A stretch of 64,000 bases of DNA from SMWC01 sp045561055 (GCA_045561055.1 JBJKYL010000014.1:1-64000), one strand, 5' to 3'; shown: positions 1 to 9,535, numbered from the stretch's first letter. A program made the numbers and translations. Notes: a model not told the origin generated them from the letters alone.

Positions 1-164
1 TAGTCGGAAGCTTTATCAGCTAGTCGGGGGATTTGTCAATTCCGGCGGCTTAGGCAAGTTATTGCGTCTGTTTCCGGCTTTCCGACGTGGCATTAAAATA
101 GCTCTATGAACATATCTAACGCACAGCTATCACCAAAGCCCTACTTGCGTACTGGAGTGTTGCA

Positions 165-1229
165 ATGGAGTTAGCTATTTCACTGGCTTTCGCCCTCATC
201 GTCACTCTGCTTTTTATAATGGTGCTGCGGCCAGTCGCTCTGGCTATTGGGCTAGTCGACATTCCGGGGGGAAGAAAAACGCATGATAGTCCCACGCCCG
301 TCATCGGGGGGGTAGCCATGTATATTGGGTTCCTCTTTGCTAGCATATTACTGGGGCTCGAGCCTGTTTTCAGCTCGCTACTAATAGGGGCATCGTTATT
401 GATTGTAGTTGGCGCGATCGATGATCGTTTTGAACTGCCCCCAGCTCTTCGCTTGATCGCCCAGACCTGTGCTGTATTGGTCATGATATTTATGGCTGAT
501 CTTAAGCTCGACAACATTGGCTCGCCGTTGTTTTTTGATTTTGGGCTTGGCGCCTTTGCCGTACCATTTACGATCCTGGTAACTCTGACTGTAATTAATG
601 CGTTCAATACCATTGATGGTATCGACGGTTTGGCGGGCGGCGTTGCTTTTATTGTGTTGGGCTTTATGGTGATTTTCAGCATCGGCAACGATGCCTTAGC
701 CCTAATTCTGCTGTTAATGGCGGTAGTCGCCGGATTTCTCATCTGCAATTTCCCCCTATGGTCTGATCGGCAGGCGAAGTGTTTTATGGGTGACGCGGGG
801 AGCACTTTTTTGGGCTTCGCTATGGCTTGGCTAGGAATATCGCTCACCCAGGGTGAGTCAGCCTCGATGTCGGCAGTGACAGGGCTTTGGCTAGTTGCCG
901 TGCCTATCTACGATGTTGTCACCAGCATATTACGGCGAATTGTTAGAGGACGATCTCCGTTTATGCCTGACCGAGATCATTTCCACCACGTCTTGATGCG
1001 CCAAGGACTATCCGCCAGGGCGACTTTGGCGGTCATCCTTACGTTGAGCTGTATTACTGGATTTGTCGGATTAACCGGAGAAGTATTCAACGTGCCGGAC
1101 GGCATTATGTTTCTGTTATGGTTGGTTTTTGGTGCAGCGTATGTCGAGGATATAGCGGTTTGCAGAGGCCGGCGGGTCATCCGCCTAAAAAACCTTCTGA
1201 AGAAGTTGATGCCTCTAAGCGCAACCTAA
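165..1229 (+). CDS. WecA/MraY-family undecaprenyl-phosphate sugar-1-phosphate transferase
   Basis: A membrane enzyme of 354 residues with about ten hydrophobic segments. The family moves a sugar-1-phosphate (GlcNAc or a related HexNAc) from its UDP form to undecaprenyl phosphate, the first membrane step in O-antigen or related glycan synthesis. Seen: a DD pair at residues 86-87, the NAFNTIDGIDGLAGG block at about 145-159, FMGDAGS at 207-213 and a PDRDHFHH block near 268-275, the His-rich loop seen in WecA-like rather than MraY enzymes. The downstream aminotransferase and UDP-glucose dehydrogenase support a surface-polysaccharide role. Sugar specificity (WecA-like or WbpL-like) cannot be read from the sequence, so no symbol is given. 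Confidence 0.85.
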   Translation: MELAISLAFALIVTLLFIMVLRPVALAIGLVDIPGGRKTHDSPTPVIGGVAMYIGFLFASILLGLEPVFSSLLIGASLLIVVGAIDDRFELPPALRLIAQTCAVLVMIFMADLKLDNIGSPLFFDFGLGAFAVPFTILVTLTVINAFNTIDGIDGLAGGVAFIVLGFMVIFSIGNDALALILLLMAVVAGFLICNFPLWSDRQAKCFMGDAGSTFLGFAMAWLGISLTQGESASMSAVTGLWLVAVPIYDVVTSILRRIVRGRSPFMPDRDHFHHVLMRQGLSARATLAVILTLSCITGFVGLTGEVFNVPDGIMFLLWLVFGAAYVEDIAVCRGRRVIRLKNLLKKLMPLSAT

Positions 1230-1284
1230 TACTCGATGCCCGCTTCTTGTTAAGACAATGTTAATTAATCCTTCTTCGCCCAGT

Positions 1285-1312
1285 TAGTTGGTTTACTAGG
1301 GGTAACCAACTA
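1285..1312. repeat. Inverted repeat between the glycosyl-phosphate transferase and aminotransferase genes
   Basis: The arms TAGTTGGTT (1285-1293) and AACCAACTA (1304-1312) are perfect 9-bp complements with a 10-nt loop. No T-run follows, so it is not a normal intrinsic terminator. It lies 38 bp before the aminotransferase start and could be an mRNA hairpin or a protein-binding dyad. No function is assigned. Confidence 0.5.
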
Positions 1313-1350
1313 GACGATGGGGCGTAGACTTCCCTATCCATAGGCTAGCA

Positions 1351-2478
1351 ATGCGATTCGTCGATCTAAAGACCCAATATGAGCGCCTCCATGGGCCTAT
1401 CAACAAGCGCATCCAGGCAGTTTTAGACCACGGCCAGTACATTCTTGGCGCTGAGGTCGCCGAGTTAGAAAGCGCGCTCGCCGAGTACGTGGGTGCGAAC
1501 CATTGCGTCGCGCTCTCCAGTGGAACCGACGCGCTCCTGATAACTCTCATGGCGTTAGGTGTGGAACCAGGGGATGAGGTTATTACAACTCCGTTTACCT
1601 TCTTTGGGACTGGGGAGATGATCGCTTTGCTCAAGGCCAAGCCAGTGTTTGTCGACATTGATCGCCGTACTTACAACATCGATTCTTCTCGGCTTGAGTC
1701 TGCGATCACACCGCGCACGAAGGCGATCTTACCTGTGTCGCTCTATGGTCAATGCGCCGATTACGATACGATTAATGCGATCGCCGCCGTACATAGCATT
1801 CCAGTTATCGAAGATGGAGCTCAAAGTTTTGGTGCGACGTATAAGGGCCGGCTTTCCTGCGGTTTGACGGATATGGCCGCGACATCGTTCTTTCCCTCGA
1901 AGCCACTCGGTTGCTATGGCGACGGCGGTGCGCTGTTCACTAACGATGATGTTTTGGACGAGTGCTTTCGCGAGTTGCGTGTTCATGGCCAGGCTAGTCG
2001 AAATTACCATCGGCGCATCGGCATCAACGGCCGTATGGATTCGCTTCAGGCGGCAATTCTGCTTGCGAAACTCGAGATCTTCGACGCGGAGGTAGGAGCT
2101 CGCGGGCGTCTTGGCGCGCGCTACTCACAGCTGATTGAGGACGCTTTCAGCGATGTCGATACGCCAATAAAGGTTACGACGCCCCATGTCGAGGAGCACA
2201 ACACATCTGTCTATGCTCAGTATACCGTGGAGGTTCCTAATCGCGATGCCGTTCAGGCTGCCATGGCCGAGCGCAATATTCCTACGGCGGTACATTATCC
2301 GCGGCCGCTTCATTTACAGCCTGTATTTGCCGGTCTGAGGCAAGAACCAGGGAGTTTCCCTGCCGCTGAGGAGGCCGCAGAACGTGTGATTAGCCTTCCG
2401 ATGCACCCGTATCTGACCGATGAGCAGCAGCTCACGGTAATCCAAGCACTTAAGGATTCGGTGTTAGAGCTCTTATAA
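1351..2478 (+). CDS. DegT/DnrJ/EryC1 family PLP-dependent sugar aminotransferase
   Basis: A 375-residue fold-type I aminotransferase that puts an amino group on a keto nucleotide sugar. Seen: the SGTDA phosphate-binding loop at 57-61, EDGAQ at 154-158, and [14 protein letters not shown] with the likely PLP lysine at K184. The overall sequence resembles WbpE-type enzymes that make 2,3-diamino sugars, but the substrate is inferred only from family resemblance. It lies in a polysaccharide gene cluster, 31 bp before UDP-glucose dehydrogenase, which would fit a pathway through a UDP-uronic acid. Confidence 0.88.
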   Translation: MRFVDLKTQYERLHGPINKRIQAVLDHGQYILGAEVAELESALAEYVGANHCVALSSGTDALLITLMALGVEPGDEVITTPFTFFGTGEMIALLKAKPVFVDIDRRTYNIDSSRLESAITPRTKAILPVSLYGQCADYDTINAIAAVHSIPVIEDGAQSFGATYKGRLSCGLTDMAATSFFPSKPLGCYGDGGALFTNDDVLDECFRELRVHGQASRNYHRRIGINGRMDSLQAAILLAKLEIFDAEVGARGRLGARYSQLIEDAFSDVDTPIKVTTPHVEEHNTSVYAQYTVEVPNRDAVQAAMAERNIPTAVHYPRPLHLQPVFAGLRQEPGSFPAAEEAAERVISLPMHPYLTDEQQLTVIQALKDSVLELL

Positions 2479-2509
2479 TCCGTTCCCCAATAATCATCGA
2501 GTAGCAATA

Positions 2510-3883
2510 TTGAGAGTGACGATATTTGGTTCCGGTTACGTAGGTCTCGTAACCGGGGCGTGCTTAGCCGATGCTGGCAATGATGTCTTGTGCGTGGATG
2601 CCGATCCCGAGCGCATTGAATGCCTTCAATCCGGGCAAGTTTCGTTTTACGAGCCGGGTCTGGAGGCTCTGGTAAAACGGGGGTGCGATATTGGTCGTCT
2701 TAAGTTTACTTCCGACGTTGCCGCCGCCATTGAGCATGGTTTGCTCCAGTTTATCGCTGTAGGAACCCCATCTAACGAAGACGGTTCTGCCGATCTACGG
2801 CACGTACTCGCCGTTGCCGGTTCGATTGGCGAGCATATGAACGACTATCGAATTGTCATAGACAAATCGACAGTTCCTGTTGGGACGGCCGACCGAGTGA
2901 AGGCTGAAATTCAGAGTGCGTTGGATAGACGCCGACTAAAGACGAAATTCGATATTATGTCAAATCCGGAGTTCCTGAGAGAAGGTTCGGCGATAGCGGA
3001 TTTCACGAAACCGGATCGAATCGTCATCGGTACGGATAATCCACGGGCGGCCGAGCTTATTTGTACGCTTTACGAACCGTTTAATAGAAGCGGTGACCGA
3101 GTCATCATAATGGATATTCGATCAGCTGAGCTAACGAAATATGCTGCGAACGCGATGCTAGCGACAAGGATAAGTTTTATTAATGAGATCGCTAACTTAG
3201 CGGAGCGAGTCGGTGCAGACATCGAGAATGTGCGAATCGGTATCGGCTCCGATCCACGTATCGGCGATAAGTTCCTCTATCCTGGCTGTGGTTACGGCGG
3301 CTCTTGTTTGCCTAAGGACGTTGAAGCGTTAGGTGTCACGGCGGATCAGGTAGCGTATGACGCTCCTCTGCTCGATGCTGTAGAACTCGTGAATCAGCGG
3401 CAGAAAAAGGTCTTATTCGCGAAAATTAACGACTATTTCGAGAGTCAGCTTCAAGATAAAACTGTCGCGCTATGGGGCCTTTCTTTTAAGCCGGGTACAG
3501 ACGATATACGGGAATCTTCAAGCCGATATTTGATGGAGGCGCTCTGGGATGCTGGCTGCAACGTAAGAGCTTATGATCCCGTCGCCATTAAAAAAGCCAG
3601 ATATCTTTATGGTGATCGTTCGGATCTAACTCTGTGCGAATTAGCGGAGGATGCGCTAGAAGGTGCGGACGCCTTAGTGATTGCCACGGGGTGGAGAGAG
3701 TTTCTCAGCCCGGATTTCACGATGATCAAGAACTCGCTGAAAACATCGGTTATCTTTGATGGTCGCAATCTCTATGATCCCCAGAAACTTCGTGGGTTGG
3801 GGATCGATTATTTCGCGATTGGACGTAGTAATGTTGTTGAGAGAAACGTCGAACTTCAGCTTATACAGGCAAAGGTAGGATGA
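2510..3883 (+). CDS. ugd: UDP-glucose 6-dehydrogenase
   Basis: Oxidises UDP-glucose to UDP-glucuronate with two NAD+, in the cytoplasm, feeding exopolysaccharide or O-antigen synthesis. The 457-residue length is normal for the family. Seen: an N-terminal Rossmann motif GSGYVG at 7-12, [11 protein letters not shown] near 151-161, and the catalytic block [10 protein letters not shown] with the nucleophile at C266. The start is TTG at 2510, because [12 protein letters not shown] begins there as in relatives. The stop codon overlaps the ATG of the manC remnant, so the two were once co-translated. A UDP-mannose/ManNAc dehydrogenase is less likely given the close match to the UDP-Glc type. Confidence 0.93.
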   Translation: MRVTIFGSGYVGLVTGACLADAGNDVLCVDADPERIECLQSGQVSFYEPGLEALVKRGCDIGRLKFTSDVAAAIEHGLLQFIAVGTPSNEDGSADLRHVLAVAGSIGEHMNDYRIVIDKSTVPVGTADRVKAEIQSALDRRRLKTKFDIMSNPEFLREGSAIADFTKPDRIVIGTDNPRAAELICTLYEPFNRSGDRVIIMDIRSAELTKYAANAMLATRISFINEIANLAERVGADIENVRIGIGSDPRIGDKFLYPGCGYGGSCLPKDVEALGVTADQVAYDAPLLDAVELVNQRQKKVLFAKINDYFESQLQDKTVALWGLSFKPGTDDIRESSSRYLMEALWDAGCNVRAYDPVAIKKARYLYGDRSDLTLCELAEDALEGADALVIATGWREFLSPDFTMIKNSLKTSVIFDGRNLYDPQKLRGLGIDYFAIGRSNVVERNVELQLIQAKVG

Positions 3884-4253
3884 TACTTCCAGTTATTCTC
3901 TCCGGTGGGTCAGGAACGCGATTATGGCCTTTATCACGACAACAGCATCCGAAGTAGTTTCTACCACTGATAACCGAGCGTTCATTATTTCAAGACACCA
4001 TCTGCCGTCTCAAATTGAGATTGGCAATACCCTGTCGCTGGATTGCCGCCGAAGCTATTTGCGTGCGGGTGATAGAGCAGTTGTTGTTATCGGAGTGGAT
4101 GATCTTATCGTGGTCGATACGCCAGACGTGGTTCTCGTGGTACCGAAAGATCAAGCTCAGCGCGTTAAGGAAGTGGTCGAAATGCTCGACGAGCAAGGCC
4201 GTTCGGATTTGCTCTCGACGATGTCACTAAGTGATTTTTCTACACGAAAATAA
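3880..4253 (+). pseudogene. Decayed mannose-1-phosphate guanylyltransferase (manC-like) remnant
   Basis: An ATG at 3880 overlaps the ugd stop and opens a nucleotidyltransferase N-terminus, with the [12 protein letters not shown] signature followed by QQHPK. A TAG at 3955 then sits where relatives have Gln (PKQFLPL), and reading through it gives FLPL and SLFQDT, which still look like ManC. About 250 residues are then missing, and the sequence resumes in another frame with the end of the nucleotidyltransferase domain (DCRRSYLRAGDR, GVDDLIVVDTPDVVLVVPKD, to 4253). The C-terminal phosphomannose isomerase-like domain is absent. A 109-residue open frame from 3924 covers the tail but cannot be a working enzyme. 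One nonsense change plus a large internal deletion indicate real decay rather than a sequencing slip. Confidence 0.82.
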
Positions 4254-4359
4254 ACGTTCGTCGTTCACCGGACGTGTATCTTATGTACTGAAATATTAGT
4301 TAGAAGTATTTGATGAGAAAGGTAAAATTTGGAATTCATTCAAGTTGATTATTTTTCAT

Positions 4360-4962
4360 CTATTGAAGATTAAGAAAGCCATCTTCGATTAGCCTATCTT
4401 CAACGTATTCCATTAGTCCGTGCCCTGCAGTAATGTGGGATTCTTGAATTCTTCCAGTCACATCACTAGGCACTACAAAAGCGCTATCACACAGACTTAA
4501 TGCGTCGCCACCTCCAGCACCAAGAAAGCCGAGTGTTGGTATCCCCATTTTTTTTGCGGCCTGTAACGCCAAACAGATGTTCTCTGAGTTACCAGAAGTC
4601 GTAATACCAAGCAATACATCATTTGATTGCCCAAGAGTATGTACCATCCGCTCAAAAAGTTTTTCATAACCAAAATCGTTTCCGCACGCTGTTATAGTAG
4701 ACGTGTCTTGACAAAGGGCAATGGCAGAAATGCCTTCACGATTATTATGGGGCCTGAGGCGAACGAGAAACTCCGCAGCCAAGTGCTGAGCATCTGCTGC
4801 CGATCCCCCGTTACCACATAACATCAGTTTGCCCCCATTCTTAATGGCCTGAGTGATGATTTCGCCCATCGACGCCAACACCTCAAGATAGGCTGACGCT
4901 AGAATCGTTTGTTTTACTTCTATTGATTCGTAAAATATTTTATACAGTGCTTTTGTGTTCAT
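4360..4962 (-). CDS. gmhA: Phosphoheptose isomerase (SIS domain)
   Basis: Converts sedoheptulose-7-phosphate to D-glycero-D-manno-heptose-7-phosphate, the first step to ADP- or GDP-heptose for LPS core or surface glycans. The 200-residue length fits GmhA. Seen: CGNGGSAADAQHLAAEF, the sugar-binding ACGNDFGYE, TTSGNSEN, and the catalytic ESHITAGH near the C-terminus. I chose the ATG at 4962; a TTG at 4974 would add MPIE. It stands alone, opposite the polysaccharide genes, in a stretch visibly richer in A+T than its surroundings, and may be another leftover of a remodelled surface-glycan locus. DiaA-type SIS proteins are the main alternative. Confidence 0.85.
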   Translation of the reverse strand: MNTKALYKIFYESIEVKQTILASAYLEVLASMGEIITQAIKNGGKLMLCGNGGSAADAQHLAAEFLVRLRPHNNREGISAIALCQDTSTITACGNDFGYEKLFERMVHTLGQSNDVLLGITTSGNSENICLALQAAKKMGIPTLGFLGAGGGDALSLCDSAFVVPSDVTGRIQESHITAGHGLMEYVEDRLIEDGFLNLQ

Positions 4963-4998
4963 TTCTATTGGCAATTAATTTGAAAAGAGTACCCTAAA

Positions 4999-5004
4999 AT
5001 TATA
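4999..5004 (-). promoter_or_regulatory. Candidate -10 element for gmhA
   Basis: A perfect TATAAT on the minus strand, 36 bp upstream of the chosen gmhA ATG, in AT-rich DNA. No good -35 hexamer lies at 16-18 bp spacing (the best is TTATAT), so this is weak support. Confidence 0.35.
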
Positions 5005-5195
5005 AGAATCATAAATCAATGATATAAAGTCTTAGGCTATACAGATCCACTCCGAGCATTCCATTTAGAGTGTGCTGTAATGACTCTTTTAGCTAGTATT
5101 GATTGACCACGCTCGAAGTGATCATCGGCCGGCGTCACGTCTTTCAAGCTTTTGTGGTATAGCTAGCGGACAAGTGATCGCATGCCTGCGCTGCC

Positions 5196-5224
5196 TTGAC
5201 ACATTTTTGACTAGTAAGTAGGCT
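5196..5224 (+). promoter_or_regulatory. Likely sigma-70 promoter of the tRNA-Ala/tRNA-Glu unit
   Basis: A consensus -35 TTGACA (5196-5201) is followed at 17 bp by TAGGCT (5219-5224) as a weak -10, then a GC-rich discriminator (CGCGACGC) just before the tRNA at 5243. A strong -35 with a GC-rich discriminator is typical of stable-RNA promoters under stringent control. Confidence 0.5.
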
Positions 5225-5242
5225 CGCGACGCTTAATAATGT

Positions 5243-5318
<76 letters not shown>

Positions 5319-5356
5319 GTTTTATAAATGCTGAGGTCTAGACTCTCAGCCGCGGA

Positions 5357-5432
5357 GTCCCCATCGTCTAGAGGCCTAGGACACCGCCCTTTCACGGCGG
5401 CAACAGGGGTTCGAATCCCCTTGGGGACGCCA
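5357..5432 (+). tRNA. tRNA-Glu (anticodon TTC)
   Basis: A 76-nt cloverleaf with an encoded CCA. The acceptor GTCCCCA pairs with TGGGGAC. The anticodon stem CCGCC/GGCGG surrounds loop CTTTCAC, giving anticodon TTC, and the T arm is AGGGG TTCGAAT CCCCT. The gene lies directly before gltX, which encodes the synthetase that charges this tRNA. Confidence 0.97.
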
Positions 5433-5521
5433 CTTTAACTTTTCTTGTCGCTATATAGCCATCCCATTCGGGTACGGCCTCGGTTAAGATGCGCAGTCTC
5501 TCCTCGAGACACGCTAATCTG

Positions 5522-6925
5522 ATGAGCATCCGTACCCGTTTCGCGCCGAGTCCCACCGGCTATCTCCACATTGGCGGCGCGAGAACAGCTCTCTTTAACT
5601 GGCTATTAGCACGTAATCAAGGTGGCTCGTTCGTCCTCCGGGTTGAGGATACGGATATCAAACGTTCAACACGAGAATCCATTGATCAGATTGTAGAGGG
5701 AATGAAATGGCTTGGTTTGGATGCCGACGAGGGTCCGTTTTTCCAGACGGACCGTCTTGATCGTTACCGCGATCTCGCCCAACGGTTACTCGATTCAGGA
5801 AAAGCTTACCGCTGTTATTGCAGCAATGATGACTTAGCTAGGATGCGCGAAAAACAGAAGGCAGAAGGATTAAAACCCCGCTACGACGGTCGCTGTCGAG
5901 GAAGAGGTGCGTTTAGCTCTGAGCGGAAATCTGTTATTCGTTTCTTGAACCCTTCCCACGGACAGGTAAAGGTTCGGGATCGGATCCGGGGAGAGGTGAC
6001 GTTTGAGAACGCTGAGCTAGACGATCTGGTTATATTGAGGTCGGATAGCATGCCAACCTATAACTTTTCCGTCGTCATCGACGATGATGATATGGGGATA
6101 ACTCATGTAGTGAGAGGCGACGATCACCTGAACAATACGCCGCGACAGCTCAACATCATCGAAGCGCTTGGCTTATCCTCGCCTGAGTATGCGCATCTTC
6201 CGATGATTCTCGGTGCTGACGGTAGCCGTTTGTCAAAACGTCATGGTGCGGTAAGCGTGCTTGCTTATCGTGATGCCGGATATTTGCCGCAAGCCGTATT
6301 GAACTACATCGTGCGGTTAGGGTGGTCTCATGGAGATCAGGAGTTGTTCTCTATTGAGGAGATGATTGAATTGTTCGGTCTCGATGGTGTGAATGAGTCG
6401 GCAGCCAGCTTTGACCCTGATAAATTTCTTTGGGTGAATCAGCAGTGGCTGAAGCAGGCCGCAACCGAATCGATAGCTATCTCCATAAAGCCGTTACTCG
6501 AGGCCCGTCATTTCGATTTGGACGGCGGTCCTGCCATCGACGATATTGTTGAGGTTCAGCGAGACCGCGCGCATACGCTTGAGGAGATGGTGGATAAGAG
6601 CGCGTTCATTTATTGCGATCCCGAGACTTATGCGCCTAAGGCAGTGAAGAAGCATTTTAAGTCCGGCGTGCTCCCGATTCTTGAGAGCTTAGTTGGGGCG
6701 CTCGATGGTTTGACCGACTGGGATATCGTGACAACACAGACGGCTGTTGAGATTGTAGCCGAGAAGTTAGAGTTGAACATGGGTAAGGTTGCGCAACCGT
6801 TACGTGTTGCCGTGACAGGGGATTCCGCCTCTCCCGGTATCGGCCAGACGCTGTTTCTTCTAGGTCGGAAGAAAACCCTGGATCGGCTGAGAAGAGCAGT
6901 CGAGTTCGTAAAGGATGGCACTTAA
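5522..6925 (+). CDS. gltX: Glutamyl-tRNA synthetase
   Basis: Class I synthetase that attaches glutamate to tRNA-Glu. At 467 residues it is standard length. Seen: the HIGH-type signature PSPTGYLHIGG at residues 9-19, a CYC...YDGRC zinc-site segment near 97-125, and the KMSKS-type loop LSKRHG near 236-241, followed by the C-terminal anticodon-binding region. I start at ATG 5522 (MSIRTRFAPSP), since an in-frame ATG at 5489 would add 11 residues with no family counterpart. The tRNA-Glu gene lies 89 bp upstream. Confidence 0.96.
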   Translation: MSIRTRFAPSPTGYLHIGGARTALFNWLLARNQGGSFVLRVEDTDIKRSTRESIDQIVEGMKWLGLDADEGPFFQTDRLDRYRDLAQRLLDSGKAYRCYCSNDDLARMREKQKAEGLKPRYDGRCRGRGAFSSERKSVIRFLNPSHGQVKVRDRIRGEVTFENAELDDLVILRSDSMPTYNFSVVIDDDDMGITHVVRGDDHLNNTPRQLNIIEALGLSSPEYAHLPMILGADGSRLSKRHGAVSVLAYRDAGYLPQAVLNYIVRLGWSHGDQELFSIEEMIELFGLDGVNESAASFDPDKFLWVNQQWLKQAATESIAISIKPLLEARHFDLDGGPAIDDIVEVQRDRAHTLEEMVDKSAFIYCDPETYAPKAVKKHFKSGVLPILESLVGALDGLTDWDIVTTQTAVEIVAEKLELNMGKVAQPLRVAVTGDSASPGIGQTLFLLGRKKTLDRLRRAVEFVKDGT

Positions 6926-6950
6926 CCTTGATTAGTGCCACGGATCTTCT

Positions 6951-7553
6951 ATGACGGAAGAACTGCAGAGCAGCGATTTATGGGGGCTTGTCCTGGCTGG
7001 CGGGTTGAGTCGACGCATGGGCAAAGACAAGGGACTACTCGAATTTCATGGGCTACCCCAAGTCGTATGGCTTTGGCAACAACTGGACGCGCTTTGCGAG
7101 TGCGCGCATGTTTCAGTCAATGCTGGGCAATCCGACCTTGAACCCTACGCGAATCTTCCTATGATTGTTGATGAGACAACAGGGATAGGGCCTGCTTCAG
7201 GACTGGTTTCAGCGTGGGCCGCACACCCTGAGGTTGCCTGGCTAGTCGTCGCTGTAGACATGCCGTTTGTGGACGGAGATACGCTGCGACCATTAATCGA
7301 GGCTCGTCGTCCTGGGATGCATGCCACGGCTTATAAAAATTCCGATGGGATTCTGGAACCGCTCTGTACCATCTGGGAACTAGCGGCGCAGCCGCTGTTA
7401 GCCGAGCGTATTAGGACTGGAGACACCTCTCTGAGGGGTTTCCTAGAGGTTGGCCGGGTTAGTATTTTGACGCCACCGGTTGCTGTTTCCCTCACGAATA
7501 TAAATTCGGTTGTCGAGTACCGGGAGGCAGAGCGCCTGCTGGTGGCACAGTAG
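6951..7553 (+). CDS. mobA: Molybdenum cofactor guanylyltransferase
   Basis: Transfers GMP from GTP to molybdopterin to form the bis-MGD cofactor of DMSO-reductase family enzymes. The 200-residue protein has the nucleotide-binding start LAGGLSRRMGKDKG at residues 15-28, the DMPF metal-binding motif near residue 104, and an NINS motif near the C-terminus, as in MobA. No other Mo-cofactor genes lie in the window. It follows gltX by 25 bp and is 4 bp before dusA. A related NTP-transferase of unknown target is possible, but MobA fits best. Confidence 0.85.
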   Translation: MTEELQSSDLWGLVLAGGLSRRMGKDKGLLEFHGLPQVVWLWQQLDALCECAHVSVNAGQSDLEPYANLPMIVDETTGIGPASGLVSAWAAHPEVAWLVVAVDMPFVDGDTLRPLIEARRPGMHATAYKNSDGILEPLCTIWELAAQPLLAERIRTGDTSLRGFLEVGRVSILTPPVAVSLTNINSVVEYREAERLLVAQ

Positions 7554-7557
7554 ATAG

Positions 7558-8586
7558 ATGTATATAAAAAAGATAGCGCATAAGCTTTGCGTGGCGCCGA
7601 TGATGCAGCGCACCGATCGGCACTGCAGATATTTCCTGCGTTTGTTAGCGCCGAATGCATGGCTATATACAGAGATGATTACGGCGGCTGCGCTTATTCG
7701 GGGTGATCGTAAGGGTCTTCTTCGTCACAATGACTCTGAGCACCCATTAGCGTTACAACTTGGGGGTAATGATCCGGGGGAACTCTCAATGGCGGCGCGT
7801 TTTGGTGAGGATGCGGGTTACGACGAAATCAATCTCAATGTCGGTTGCCCTAGCGATCGTGTCCAGACAGGGCAATTTGGTGTGGCGCTGATGGCATCGC
7901 CGAAAAGAGTTGCCGAGGGCCTATCGGCGATGTTGGCGGCAGTTGAGATCCCTGTAACCGTGAAAACGCGGTTGGGTATAGACGATCAAGACAGCTACGA
8001 GTTTCTATGCAAGTTTGTTGAAGCGATTGCTGCTGTAGGTTGCCAGACAGTCATCGTCCATGCGCGTAAAGCTTGGCTTAAGGGTCTCAGTCCAAAAGAG
8101 AACCGTAATATACCCCCACTTAATTATTCGCGTGTGCAGCGTCTTAAGGCCGACTATCCGCAACTTGAGATTATTATTAACGGTGGTCTGACGGGGACGA
8201 CCCAGGTTCTAGAGCAACTTGCCCATGTGGACGGTGTCATGCTGGGTCGTCAAGTTTACCAGTCTCCATATCTGTTGGCGGAAGTCGATCGGGCGCTCTT
8301 CGGTGGTCCACCACCTCCGTCTCGGGAGGCAGTACTCGCTGCGTTTATTGAGTATCTGCAACGTGAATCGTCGATGGGTACTCCGCTCAAGTCGATGAGT
8401 AGGCATCTCATGGGGCTCTATGCTGGTCAGCCCGGTGGTCGTCGATGGCGTCGGCTTTTGAGCGAGCTACCGCACGGCGAAAAGGGACTCAGGGCATTGT
8501 TGGAGCACAAAGTTGCTACTAGAAGGTCGCTCAGACAGACCACGCAGCGCACTCAGATAGCCCCTTGCGACGAACTAAGGTTGTAA
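7558..8586 (+). CDS. dusA: tRNA-dihydrouridine(20/20a) synthase
   Basis: FMN enzyme that reduces U20 and U20a in the tRNA D-loop using NADPH. The 342-residue protein is a TIM barrel followed by a helical domain. Seen: APMMQRTDRHCRYFLR at the N-terminus, NLNVGCPSDRVQTG with the catalytic Cys near residue 97, and HARKAWLKGLSPKENR, which is the DusA signature that separates it from DusB and DusC. It is probably cotranscribed with mobA. Confidence 0.94.
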   Translation: MYIKKIAHKLCVAPMMQRTDRHCRYFLRLLAPNAWLYTEMITAAALIRGDRKGLLRHNDSEHPLALQLGGNDPGELSMAARFGEDAGYDEINLNVGCPSDRVQTGQFGVALMASPKRVAEGLSAMLAAVEIPVTVKTRLGIDDQDSYEFLCKFVEAIAAVGCQTVIVHARKAWLKGLSPKENRNIPPLNYSRVQRLKADYPQLEIIINGGLTGTTQVLEQLAHVDGVMLGRQVYQSPYLLAEVDRALFGGPPPPSREAVLAAFIEYLQRESSMGTPLKSMSRHLMGLYAGQPGGRRWRRLLSELPHGEKGLRALLEHKVATRRSLRQTTQRTQIAPCDELRL

Positions 8587-8710
8587 ACGGTTCGATCAAC
8601 TCTGACTCGCGGCGATACATCGTCTCGATAATGAGTGTTGCTATTATGCAAACGATGATCTAGCTACAATAAAAGTCTCTTTCCAACTATTACTATTCGA
8701 CGAGGTTGCA

Positions 8711-9535
8711 GTGGCACGCGCAGAGGAAAAAAACATTGGGCAGCTAACAATGGCGGAACAGGCAGATGTTCATGAACTTTACGAAGAAGCTGTTCAGAAT
8801 GTGGAGGGCGAAATCGAATTTGTTCAAGACACGTTTCGTGACCTGAGAAAGCGTGAGGCCGTGAGTTTCAGAGAGGATTTTTGCGGAACTGCGAGTGCTT
8901 CGTGCGAATGGGTGCGCGCAGGTAACGGGAGGCATGCTATCGGTGTCGATATCGATTCCGATGTGCTCGAGTGGGGGCGAAAAAATCGTCTAGGCCGACT
9001 CCCGGAAGCCGATAGAGCACGAGTGAAGTTGCTCAACGAAGACGTTATGACAGTAGAGACTGAACCGGTGGATATCGTCGGTGGTTTCAATTTCAGTTAT
9101 TGGATTTTTAAGACTCGCACGGAAATGCGCGACTATTTTATTCGTGTACGCGACTCCTTGAAATCTGACGGAGTGTTTTTTTTAGACGCTTATGGTGGTT
9201 CCGAGGCCTACGATACGCAAAAGGAAAAAACAAAGTACGACGGATTCACCTATATCTGGCACCAGGCTAAGTATGAGCCCGTGACTGGGCGTACTGTCTG
9301 CCACATACATTTCAAGTTCCCGGATGGCTCCAGAATCAAGAAAGCATTTAGTTACGATTGGCGCCTCTGGTCACTGCCGGAGCTTCGTGAGCTTTTGGAA
9401 GAGGCGGGGTTTGCGAGTGTTCGCGTCTATTGGGAAGGCGAGGACGATGATGGCGAAGGAAACGGCGAGTTCTTCGAGGAGACGAAAGGGGAGGCGGATC
9501 CAGGCTGGATTGCTTACCTTGTTGCCGAGAAATAG
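8711..9535 (+). CDS. Class I SAM-dependent methyltransferase of unknown substrate
   Basis: 274 residues with a Rossmann methyltransferase fold. Motif I is an unusual DFCGTASASCEWV in place of the common ExGxGxG, followed by GVDIDSDVLEWG (motif II), LLNEDVMTV and a FNFSYWIF segment. The acidic C-terminus (EGEDDDGEGNGEFFEE) is striking. The start is GTG 8711, with GAGG a few bases upstream. It is preceded by a 124-bp gap and is convergent with pckG. I do not recognise a specific substrate. Confidence 0.75.
   Translation: MARAEEKNIGQLTMAEQADVHELYEEAVQNVEGEIEFVQDTFRDLRKREAVSFREDFCGTASASCEWVRAGNGRHAIGVDIDSDVLEWGRKNRLGRLPEADRARVKLLNEDVMTVETEPVDIVGGFNFSYWIFKTRTEMRDYFIRVRDSLKSDGVFFLDAYGGSEAYDTQKEKTKYDGFTYIWHQAKYEPVTGRTVCHIHFKFPDGSRIKKAFSYDWRLWSLPELRELLEEAGFASVRVYWEGEDDDGEGNGEFFEETKGEADPGWIAYLVAEK

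Noticed and set aside
1..164. TAGTCGG repeated at the window start
   Set aside because: Two short copies 20 bp apart; no structure or context to give them meaning.
116..847. 243-codon open frame antisense to the WecA/MraY-family gene
   Set aside because: Mirror of a strong coding gene, low-complexity Ser/Thr/Pro/Lys composition, no family features.
3924..4253. 109-codon frame as a stand-alone protein
   Set aside because: It is the tail of the decayed manC-like gene, with its first 30 or so codons in the wrong frame.
8638..8670. TTGCTA and TACAAT as a promoter for the methyltransferase
   Set aside because: The spacing is 21 bp, too long for a normal sigma-70 promoter.
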